From Trichomonas tenax (lineage: Eukaryota; Parabasalia; Trichomonadida; Trichomonadidae), in the NCBI GenBank assembly GCA_023091735.1, contig JALKBU010000046.1:46728-110727 (forward strand): 64,000 bases of DNA, written 5' to 3'. Positions 10,491-19,585 of this stretch are shown here, piece after piece. The notes beneath the pieces are model-generated. The model did no database searches, was not told where the DNA came from, and worked only from the letters and a program-made list of their open reading frames with translations. Each line of letters opens with the position of its first letter. Position 1 is the stretch's first letter. The position numbers were made by a program, and so were the translations under genes.

Positions 10491-10805
10491 ATATTTTGAT
10501 TTCGTTTGGACTTCAATTTAAGCTTAACTTCATATCATTTCATAGGAAATGATACACCCTATCCTTGTGAATTATATATTAAAGTAAATTCTAGAATTAT
10601 TCATGGTTTCGAATTTTTTTCGGGTCAGTGATGCAATAACTGTTTGAGACCGAATGATGAATTGTTTCAGAAGCTGAAATAGGATAAATATGTACATTAA
10701 TCATGTTTTGATTTGGATGAATAAATCCTAAAAATGAACGTTTCGGTGAAGAAATTGAAGCACTTTTTGTCATTTACAGGTTTTGTTTATTTGGAGCGAT
10801 TTCCA

Positions 10806-11755
10806 ATGATTTGTGACATTTCTTCTATGCATTCATTCAAGTTCGATAAACTTCGAGCTTATAAATACCTCAAAAGGTGTCGCAAATGATAGCGGCACAA
10901 ATCCGTACCTGATAAATTATCCATGTACAAAACACGACGATTGCACAGGATATCAAGCAATCTTCAATCCAGGAATTTATCACCTTGAAGTATGGGGTGC
11001 AGAAAACAGGAGAACAACACAAGAGCATAAAGATGATGATTTTCATTATAGACCAAAAACTGTTGGCAAAGGTGGCTATACTACAGGAATATTAACTCTG
11101 AAAAGCAGAACCCAAGTCTTTATTTGTTGAATTAAAAAAATGGCTGGAGGTTTCAACGGTGGTGGTACTAATAAAGGCCCTGAAGGAACTATCACCAATG
11201 GCGGAGGTGGTGGGAGAGATATTCGACTCATTGAAGATAGTCTTTATAATCGCGTAATTGTCGCTGGTGGAGGTGGGAGAAGAGAATATGAAGATTACTG
11301 GGGAAATTATGCATTCGAAGGACCTAGTGATGGAGGAGGTATTGAAGGAAGGGTGTATTTGGTCCTAAAACAAGTGGTGGGAAACAAAATGGACCAGGAA
11401 CTGTTGACTATAACCATTCGAATGGATCATTTGGCTTTGGAGGAAACAGCAGTTGGTATTCTGGTGGGCGGGTGGTGGATGGTTTGGAGGGGCCTCGTGT
11501 TCATGTGGATACAATTTTGCAGGTGGAGGTGGTGGATCTGGATATGCATTCAACCAAACGTCGTTTGTTCCAGATGGTTTCAAACTAACTCCTCATTATT
11601 ATCTTGAAAACACTCAATTAGTATCTGGGAATGAATAGATACCATCTCCATCTGATCTTTTCTTGTTACAAGAAAAGGCCACTCCGGACATGGTGCCATT
11701 CGAATACTATATCTTGGTAACAGCAATGCATTGGGTGAAGGCAATTTGAAATACA
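10806..11755 (+). pseudogene. Broken glycine-rich (ALK/LTK-type) surface protein gene
   Basis: The sequence matches the glycine-rich family that is expanded in trichomonads (Pfam Gly_rich type). Visible landmarks are NPYLINYPC, YHLEVWGAE, GKGGYTTGILTL, GGFNGGGT, GGGGGRDIRL, RVIVAGGGG and, near the end, GHGAIRI. These pieces sit in different frames. The reading frame shifts soon after the ATG at 10806, a stop at 11128-11130 splits the domain, and another shift near 11340 moves the frame before the NFAGGGGGSGYAF segment. A second broken copy at 13248-13885 shares the same N-terminus and the same tail, so the two are tandem relatives. As it stands it cannot encode the full protein. Confidence 0.75.
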
Positions 11756-12003
11756 CTTGTCTTAAATTTCTTTTCGGTCTTCAAAAGGAATTCCAACGAA
11801 TATTGATGACTTTTCTCATATCAATGTTTATTGTAACACCATAACATTCGAATATTACAAAAGTATTGTTATTTAACTTTCTTTTCAAATATTTCAATCA
11901 TTACAAATTCTATTTTTTGAGAATGTTGCCGTTAATTGAAATAAAAGCTAATATAAGGTTAATTCATTTTGAAAATGAATCAAAGTTAATTTTTTCATGA
12001 TAG

Positions 12004-12996
12004 GATATTTATCGAAAGAGTTGGGATGAATTCTTCAAAGGGACTCGGCCTGAAGTCATCGTAAATGATGGCTCTAAGCAATTTACTCCAAGTTCACAAT
12101 TTAAATATTACATTTTAGATTGTTTTTTTCAAGGTTTAACAATCACATCAGTAAACTATTCATCTGCAACTGCATCAACACAAGTTCTCATTGAAGATAC
12201 TACTTTTTCGAAGTGTTCCAGTTCTTCAAACGGAGGATCAATAAATTTTGGTTTTTCTGGTCAATTGGCTCAACACAGAGTTTGCAGCTATAGATCTAAA
12301 ACATCCAGCGAAGGTGTATTTTGTCATATTGATGTCCAATCAAGCCAGGATAAAACCATTCTTTTAGATTCATCAATTTGCTTTTCTGGTGATGATTCAG
12401 ACACTGGATTGAAAAATTTGAATTATTATGGAAACATCAATATTTCGAATGTTAATGTATCATATGGAAGAGTTTTAGGCTATTGTATATTAACTTGTTA
12501 TAATATGAATATTGATTCGAATATTTCATATACATCATTCACAAATAATTCGCAAACATAAACAAATGGCTATGACCTTTCAATTTATTTGCAAGGATCA
12601 AAATCACTATTGATCTATAATTGCAACTTTTTATACAATGTCGGATCACAAACATCAGATAGTGATCTTATCAGATCAGTTGGTCTCAACGCATTAATAT
12701 CATGTTGTAACTTTAATGGGAATACGCGTAATAGATATAGGTTTTGCCAATATAGTGGTACTTTAACTATCGAAAATTGTTTCATCGATGATAAACAGCC
12801 CGATTCGGATGCTCCTAATATCATAAACAGACGTAATCAAAAGTATCCATTGCCGCTTTCCCATTTCTCAACTTTCAATTGTCAAGCAACAAATCCTCTA
12901 AAATATGATAAGAACAACGATAATAATATCCAATCTATGATTTTCAAAAATGATTCTTATTCGATGATTTCTGCCTCAATTTTGATCTCAAATTAA
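12004..12996 (+). pseudogene. Beta-helix (Pmp-like) surface protein gene with one nonsense codon
   Basis: One continuous frame runs from the stop at 12001-12003 to 12996 and is interrupted only by an in-frame TAA at 12559-12561. Its repeated cysteine/asparagine-rich strands (DTTFSKCSSSSNGGSIN, IYNCNFLYNVG, SCCNFNGNT, IENCFID) are typical of right-handed beta-helix, Pmp-like proteins of trichomonads. No ATG with a signal sequence is visible at the beginning and no transmembrane segment at the end, so both ends are lost. The intact relative at 34780-36000 retains a membrane anchor. It lies between the two broken glycine-rich genes. Confidence 0.65.
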
Positions 12997-13247
12997 ATTT
13001 TTAGTATTTTTCTTCATATCCATAACATAAGTCTATATATTGCACATCAAAAAACTTAAAATAAAATAATTTTAAAAAAATCATGAATTAAGAGTGATAT
13101 AAGTTTCTCTATATTATAGCCAGGTGTGCAGATGCCTGACGCAATATGTTTTTGGTGGTTGGTTTTAAGAATGGATGTATATTGTGTCTTGTTTATCGTA
13201 CTTTTTGTCAAATGATTTTTTTGTGATGTAATTTTGTCTGTTTTTCG

Positions 13248-13885
13248 ATGATTTTTGGTATTTCTTCTTATATTTCTTATAATTTGATTGCTTTCGAACT
13301 AATAAATCCATACAAATGCAGCGTTAATGTAACTGGAACTAATCCATACCTCATTAATTATTCATGCGCGAAGCATTATGATTGTACAGGAACATATTTG
13401 CTTGAAGTCTGTGGTGCAGAAGGAGGAGCAATAAGTCGTTACATAGCAATAAAAACAAGTACGCAAATATTTATATACATCGGCGGTTCCCCAAGGACGA
13501 AAGGTTAAACACGCTATGATCAAATTGATTACCTTAAAGTGATTGATGGTTTCAATAGTGGTGGCACGAGTCTTGTTGAGACACTTTGTAATGGAGGTGG
13601 AGGAAGTACAGATATCAGACTACTTCAAGAATGTCTTTGCCATCGCTTGATTGTTGATGGTGGGAGTGGAAGTGTCTGTTAAATATATTTGGCAATATTG
13701 ATGCCTATGGAGGCTCAGGATACAGAAGGTCAGCAATCGGGCTGCAGATCACCAGACATCACATGTCACAAAAGGATATAGATTGACAGCAGAACATTAT
13801 CTTGCAAAAGGAAATACGATATCCTGGAAAGTGAAGCAGTTCTGCCGCACTGGATGCGGTGCTGCTAGGATGTCGTTGTTTGAAA
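13248..13885 (+). pseudogene. Second broken glycine-rich (ALK/LTK-type) gene
   Basis: The copy starts with an intact ATG and hydrophobic leader (MIFGISSYISYNLIAF) and carries NPYLINYSC, LLEVCGAEGG, IFIYIGGS, GGFNSGGT, GGGGSTDIRLL and a tail GYRLTAEHYL. These are the same landmarks, in the same order, as in the copy at 10806-11755. The first frame stops at 13506-13508 and the remaining pieces lie in other frames with further stops. Part of the central glycine-rich core seen in the first copy is missing. It is a decayed tandem paralog rather than a functional gene. Confidence 0.7.
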
Positions 13886-14299
13886 ATAAAGTGAAATATA
13901 CCGACTTTAGGAACTATTTTGGTTCGCATAGAATATTTTTGATTTAGATGATAAATTTCCTTGTTCAAGTGCCTGTTATTCTCCCAAAGTTTGCGAAATA
14001 TACCTTTGTTTGGATTATAGATATCAAGAAGACTCAAATAGTATTATGAAAATGCAAAAGATATATATAATTGATTTATTATTCTCTTGCAAAATAAAAT
14101 CTTTTCTATATGTGATCAAATCTTTATATAGCTTTGATATTTAAAGATATCAAATTTGAAAATCGAACATCTTTTGATTTAGAATGCTATGTATTACTAC
14201 AGAAGGAGACAAGATGAATGTAAATTAATTTTGCCTGGTTTATGTATCATAACAAAATGTCAGTGAGGAAATAATGAAAAACATTTTCAAAATAATTTT
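13886..14299. other. Intergenic region, nothing recognised
   Basis: The stretch is A+T-rich with no supported coding region or repeat. It separates the glycine-rich pseudogene from the ~120-bp tandem repeats. Confidence 0.5.
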
Positions 14300-14640
14300 A
14301 TTAAAATGTGACATCCCCCTCTTTAATTATGAATATTGGATTACATATATAGGAATTTAATATTTTAATGTTGTTTCAAAATGCAGGGGTTGGTATATGA
14401 CAAACTATGACGAAATGCGACATTCCCCCTTTAATAATGGATATTGTTTGCATGAATAATTTAATAATATTTTAAAGTCAATTCAAAAAGCAAGGGTTGG
14501 TAATATAAAGAATTATGACAAATAAAGTCAAATTTATCAAATAAAACGTGACACTCCCCCTAAATAAATAATCTATGTTTAGCATGATATTGGAATGAAA
14601 ATTTCAAATAATTTTTAAAACAGGGGTGGTCGGGATAAAC
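14300..14640. repeat. Three degenerate tandem copies of a ~110-130 bp unit
   Basis: Each unit begins with a TGACAT/TCCCCC-type block (near 14308, 14418 and 14549). After an A/T-rich stretch it ends with a CAGGGGTTGG-type block (near 14383, 14491 and 14623). The units are clearly related but diverged. The C-block and G-block of one unit could pair. The array ends about 40 bp before a small open frame with unusual, GC-richer composition. Confidence 0.7.
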
Positions 14641-14678
14641 AATAATAAATAGGGTCTCGCCTTCAAAATAAAAATCTA

Positions 14679-14906
14679 ATGGAAAAGCCCATCAGCCCTT
14701 TTCTTGCCCACCACGCGTTCGGAGACTTCAGGAACGTCTTCAAACAAAGTCCGTCATCGATAGGGTCGTGCATCAAAAGGTGTAAAGCACCACATTCGAA
14801 TCATCATTTTAGAGCACCTGTTTTAGACAACGCCTCGAAGTCCAAATCCATTTTACCAGCCTCTATGATCGAAAGCTCCTCTGGATCTGACAGCTCCGAC
14901 TTCTAA
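14679..14906 (+). CDS. Small serine-rich hypothetical protein
   Basis: This is a 75-residue frame from an ATG, in a locally GC-richer stretch, just after the ~120-bp tandem repeats. The protein is basic in the middle (CIKRCKAPHSNHHFRAP) and ends in an acidic serine cluster (ESSSGSDSSDF) that looks like a casein kinase 2 substrate. There is no transmembrane segment or known domain. The composition differs from the random Ile/Asn/Tyr-rich frames nearby, which argues for coding, but no homologue is recognised. It could also be a fragment of a larger lost gene. Confidence 0.4.
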   Translation: MEKPISPFLAHHAFGDFRNVFKQSPSSIGSCIKRCKAPHSNHHFRAPVLDNASKSKSILPASMIESSSGSDSSDF

Positions 14907-15716
14907 TCTCTTGTTTATTTTTTACCATTTTTTTGTTTGTTTCTACCATTACGTAACTCGTTATGTAAATCGTATTATACTTAATTTACTAATTTTTTGG
15001 GCCTGTTCTGGCCGTTTACCGCGTATTCTCTCGCAGATTAATATGAGCCACATAATTGATATAGCGAGTATTGATCCATTAGCGCAATAGATGTTTATTT
15101 TTCTTATTTTTGATGATATTTGCTCGTTTATGTGGTGATGTTATGCAATGAAATTGTTTTGATATTGTCATTTGTTATTTTGATATCAATATATAACTTA
15201 ATAGCTTGACATTTCATATATATAAACTATGTGGTTTATAATGGTATTGAGATAAGAATATCTTATCGATGATATGAAAATCAAGATATAAAATTGTTGT
15301 ATATAAGATAGAACACATTGATAAGTGTTTCACTGTTGAGTTTATTTATGTTTTGTATTGCGAGATACATATATTATTCATAAAATTTAAAGTTATTTGA
15401 TATATGAACACAAATTGCTCCTAGATCCACGTTAATATCAGTATATGAAGGGAACCTGCATTATAACATGAATTGAAAGATAGAATGCTGTTCAATATAA
15501 CAACGAAATATATTAAATTTAAGAGGAAAATATTTCATTGATAAAGCACTGGAAGAATGTGTGTTAGTTACTTTAGATTCACATATAATAGATGCTTCAA
15601 TCAACGCAAGCAATTGTGTCTAAATAATCATTTCATCGCAGGGGTAAACGAATTTTACCAGTTTTTTATTACTTTGTTAAAACATTTGCAATCAGTTACA
15701 TGCAGACTCCGTATTT
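14907..15716. other. Intergenic region, nothing recognised
   Basis: This is A+T-rich sequence with no supported gene. Near 15575-15631 there is a short open piece that may belong to the remnant that follows. Confidence 0.5.
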
Positions 15717-16343
15717 AGTCTTGGCAGAAATGAAGTAGAAAACATCAAAACTAACATTCGAAATTTTGTTAAAACTCATGAACTGGGGAAAAAAGTTATT
15801 CTCACGATGATTGAAACAGCGTTAAACTATATATTGGGTACAGATAACTCTTTGATGAAATTTTATGCAGAGAGTCATTTCAATCAAGGATATTCACCTT
15901 TGCTTTATCGAAATAAATTTTCCTTATCCAATGTTTGAGATTATCTTTATTGATGATTTCACTACTTCCCAGAATATGAGGGATATACGGGTGCACTTTG
16001 CTTGAGTTAAATTGCTATCTTGTTTTTTAGCTTTATTTAAATATGCATCTATATTAGAGAAATGCTTGTGATATATGATGACACTATAATCTGCAGATTA
16101 CTCGAAACTTTTGTGTTTATTATGTTGAATGTTTTGTTATTCAGAATTTTTCGACATCAAATAATGTTAAATTCCTGAGTTGAATGCATATTTGCAAAAT
16201 CCAATATTGTCATAAATAACAATGATGATCAAATGAATCTGATTGATTTCATATCAAGTCGCATGAATGACATATCTGCACAATGTGCAACCCAGAGTTT
16301 CTTAAGATTTTGGCATTGTAGAGATCAGAGAAATGAAAAATAA
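15717..16343 (+). pseudogene. Remnant of an unrecognised protein-coding gene
   Basis: Two open stretches without their own start codon have protein-like composition. The first, 15717-15938, reads through RNEVENIKTNIRNFVKTHE to a tail with FNQGYSPLLYRNKF. The second, about 16213-16343, includes DQMNLIDFISSRMND and SFLRFWHCRDQRNEK before a stop. The sequence between them is full of stops. I interpret this as the debris of one gene, family unknown. Confidence 0.4.
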
Positions 16344-16388
16344 ATAAAACTAAGTGAGAAGATTTATCAACAATTAATAAAAATAAAA

Positions 16389-18878
16389 CTAATTCAACAT
16401 CTCTTTGATTGCATCATTCTTTGCAACATCAATAGCTTTCTTTCCTTCGTTGTTCTCTATTGTCTTGTCGCATCCAGCGAGAAGCAAAGACCCGACTGCT
16501 TCATTGAATCCATTCTTTGCAGCAATCATTAGGGCTGTTTCACCATCTTTATTCCTCTTATCAAGGAAGATTTGCGGTGTGGCGACTAATGGTGGGCATT
16601 CAAGTAATGCTTCGACTGATGGTGTATAGCCGATCTCACAAGCAGCCATTAGTGGAGTCCTTCCACCCAAAGAGAAGTTTGGATCGAAAGATGGTGACCA
16701 AGCAATAATTTTCACCATATCAGCATTTCTTGATTCGATTGCGCCAATGATCGGAACACTTCCATCTTCCGACATAGCGCACGGAAGAATCTCTGGGAAC
16801 GACAAAAGCAACTTCACCATTGCAACATCACCTGCGTTAACAGCGAATTGCAAAGGCATCATTCCACGAGGTCCAAAAGCTGTTGGCGAAACATTGTAAT
16901 GATTAACCAAAGCAGCAACAGAGTTAATGTGACCTGACTGAACTGCATTAATATATTCTGACTCCAGGTTATCGCCTGCGAGAAACATTGAATGCAATAA
17001 CTCAATAGTTGGGAATTTCTTGATCTTCAGCAATGAAGTTATCTTGTCAAAGCATGCTGAGTTATGGAATTCGATCGCTGTCTTAAGATGACCGCTTTGT
17101 AAGATCTTCGTTCCTAAAATGATTTCTAAAAGTTCTGGATTTCCTCCTCTTATCGCATAATCGACATAAGATCGAACGCCAGTGATGGTGAATTGCGGCT
17201 TCAAACTGAGAATGTATTTCACTGAGTCACAGCAGTTGTAGTACAATGCATAACCGAGAGGAGTAATCTTTTGCGAGAAACTCCGTATTCTATCAAAAAT
17301 AGAAATCTTCAAAAATGAATCAACTGAATCTTGTCTGATAAAGTTATCTTGTTCGATTGTTCCTTTGATGATGGATGACATAACAGTATTCTTTTGATAG
17401 CCGTCTCTCAGAAGAATTTTAAGCTGTGACCATCCATCGGCTCTCATCGCAGGAAGGTTCGGAAGGAAGTCTCTGATTCCTCCTTCGCCGCGTCCATTGC
17501 CGAAGTAAACATTAAACTTGTTGATCGAACTTTCCAAGAAATCATGATTCAATTCATCGAGTTCAGGAGCGAAAAACATAACAGAATAGAATGCTGTCAA
17601 CCAGAATTGCGATAATTCTATTTTCGTGATATAATCACAAATCGTTTGAGCTTTGATTGCATTATTTTCCAAAAGTGCTCTAAGGAAGTGCAATCTATGT
17701 AGCAATGGTGCGTTCTGGCTGTACATATCCTTTGGATGCATGAAACAGTATTCAATCAGAGAATTAACTAATTGAGAATTATTGTTCGATTTTCTGATGA
17801 GAATTTTCGTCATTAAGTCGAGGGCATTGTTATATCTCGAGTGATCGAATTCTATTATGTGATAAATCTCGTGAATAAATGCAGATTCTAAGCCGAAAAA
17901 TTTGCAAAACGGACTTGAATAAATCAAGTGAGAAATTTCTTGTATTGTCATGTCCTGTGGGAACTTTAGGTAGTCCTGGAGCTTTTTATTGAGCATCAAT
18001 GAGTTAACTTCAAGAGTTTTCGAATCTGATAAATCAAAAATGCAACCGAATGTGTAAGTGCCATCTTCAGTAACAAACACCGAAACTTTCTTGTATACTT
18101 TGATGATTTGCTGATCTGCTGATGTGCAAATTCGAATATTTTTATTATCTTCTGATGTCGTGGGCATTTTAACGCTACTTCCAACATTTAATGTGACAAC
18201 ACCTCTGTAACCTTTAACATTGCAAACAGGAAGATATTGCTTAATCGCACTCTCTTTATTCGGGAAAATTGTTGCAACGTTGGTAAATCCTGTGGGACCA
18301 TAGTGACTTGCTTGGATATCCAGCTCTATTCCGGTGTCTTCTATTGTTCCATAACCGGGAAGTGATATAACTGCGCCGGTTTTTGCGTCATAATTATTAA
18401 TTCGTAAATTAACCTTATTGTCGATTGTAATTGGTGGCGAATATGTAAGATACGCGACATATGACTTGTCACTGTCGGATTTATTGACTTCTGTCACTGC
18501 ATTGATATCGAATCTCATCATCACCGAAATTTCTGCGTTGCATTGCTTATTTTCTGTAATAATCGGATATTTTAATGACAGGCCGAACTTCGCAGGATTA
18601 ATTGGGATCTCTACGTAACCTATAAAATCATTTTTTGTCATTGCATCGTAATCCCAAACGTCAATTCGCAATTTAGAGATTTTAGAGAACGAAATACTGA
18701 AAGGCATTGTGTGATTTTCATCCCAAACTGGATTAATAGTCCTATCAAGAATTTTCGTACTTCCAAACTGATAGAAAATTGATCCAACTTGGCCGTACAG
18801 CGTGCAGAAGGGGTCACTAAAGCCATTCCTATCAAGAGCAGGAAGTCCTGTCGCATTTTCTACGTAAACATGAAACAT
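16389..18878 (-). CDS. C2 domain-ankyrin repeat fusion protein
   Basis: The protein has 829 residues. The N-terminal ~105 residues form a C2 domain (YVENATGLPALDRNGFSDPF, then NPVWDE and LRIDVWDYDAMTKNDFIGY), including the aspartates expected to bind calcium and membranes. The middle ~400 residues are helical with no domain I can name. Ankyrin repeats fill roughly residues 560-829 (for example GGRTPLMAACEIGYTPSVEALL and DGETALMIAAKNGFNEAVGSLLLAG). No transmembrane segment is seen, so it is probably a peripheral membrane adaptor. Two AAAAGTGAC motifs, 17 and 57 bp upstream of the ATG and exactly 40 bp apart, suggest its promoter. Partner proteins are unknown. Confidence 0.88.
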   Translation of the reverse strand: MFHVYVENATGLPALDRNGFSDPFCTLYGQVGSIFYQFGSTKILDRTINPVWDENHTMPFSISFSKISKLRIDVWDYDAMTKNDFIGYVEIPINPAKFGLSLKYPIITENKQCNAEISVMMRFDINAVTEVNKSDSDKSYVAYLTYSPPITIDNKVNLRINNYDAKTGAVISLPGYGTIEDTGIELDIQASHYGPTGFTNVATIFPNKESAIKQYLPVCNVKGYRGVVTLNVGSSVKMPTTSEDNKNIRICTSADQQIIKVYKKVSVFVTEDGTYTFGCIFDLSDSKTLEVNSLMLNKKLQDYLKFPQDMTIQEISHLIYSSPFCKFFGLESAFIHEIYHIIEFDHSRYNNALDLMTKILIRKSNNNSQLVNSLIEYCFMHPKDMYSQNAPLLHRLHFLRALLENNAIKAQTICDYITKIELSQFWLTAFYSVMFFAPELDELNHDFLESSINKFNVYFGNGRGEGGIRDFLPNLPAMRADGWSQLKILLRDGYQKNTVMSSIIKGTIEQDNFIRQDSVDSFLKISIFDRIRSFSQKITPLGYALYYNCCDSVKYILSLKPQFTITGVRSYVDYAIRGGNPELLEIILGTKILQSGHLKTAIEFHNSACFDKITSLLKIKKFPTIELLHSMFLAGDNLESEYINAVQSGHINSVAALVNHYNVSPTAFGPRGMMPLQFAVNAGDVAMVKLLLSFPEILPCAMSEDGSVPIIGAIESRNADMVKIIAWSPSFDPNFSLGGRTPLMAACEIGYTPSVEALLECPPLVATPQIFLDKRNKDGETALMIAAKNGFNEAVGSLLLAGCDKTIENNEGKKAIDVAKNDAIKEMLN

Positions 18879-18895
18879 TTATTTTTATTTTTGTC

Positions 18896-18904
18896 GTCAC
18901 TTTT
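18896..18904 (-). promoter_or_regulatory. AAAAGTGAC promoter-like motif, proximal
   Basis: On the coding strand the motif reads AAAAGTGAC and ends 17 bp before the ATG of the C2-ankyrin gene. The position matches the motifs before the genes starting at 30606 and 44742. Confidence 0.5.
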
Positions 18905-18935
18905 CTATAAATTGTTAATTTTATTTCTCTTTCAC

Positions 18936-18944
18936 GTCACTTTT
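18936..18944 (-). promoter_or_regulatory. AAAAGTGAC promoter-like motif, distal
   Basis: This is a second identical copy on the same strand, exactly 40 bp further upstream of the C2-ankyrin gene. The paired copies at a fixed distance suggest a cooperative site. Confidence 0.45.
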
Positions 18945-19585
18945 ATAAACAGCATTTCTCTATATTTTCTTATAGATGGTGATAATGAGTACTGATTTTG
19001 CTAATCTATAACAGAGATTGCAAATGACATGAAGAACAATACACCAAGTTTTGCAACAGTTTGAACTAAAATTTATTTGAAAAATTTAATGACATCTTGC
19101 AGTTAATTGATTATTTAGACATCATTGCTTGCAATTATTGAATCATCCATTATAGGTGAACCTAAAGGGCAATCAAGGATTCTTCAATTTCTTTATTAAT
19201 GAAATAGATTTCTCTCAAATTAAACACGGGTTGGACAAATTATGGCAAATTTAGGTAAATGTAATTATAAATCAGTCTAATAATTAGTTTATCACTGTAT
19301 ATATTGAGGTGTTTATTAGACCTTTCTAGAGAATCGATTGTTTGCTTCTCATTGCGATATATTGTTTATCCATTTGAGTTTTGTTTTATCATTATTATAT
19401 TAAACTTTTCAATCTGATTTATTGTTGTTTAAAAGTATTGAAAATCTATTGATCAATACTTGAAGTTAATCGATATTTGAAGGTGCAGAGGCGAGTGATT
19501 TGTAAAAGCGATATTATAAATTCATAAAATTTATTCAAAAACTGTTTTAGAGATCTGACAATAAAATCACTGATATTTTTTTCAT
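18945..19585. other. Intergenic region, nothing recognised
   Basis: Upstream sequence of the C2-ankyrin gene runs into the 3' flank of the dynein intermediate chain gene. It is A+T-rich, with no gene or clear repeat. Confidence 0.5.
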
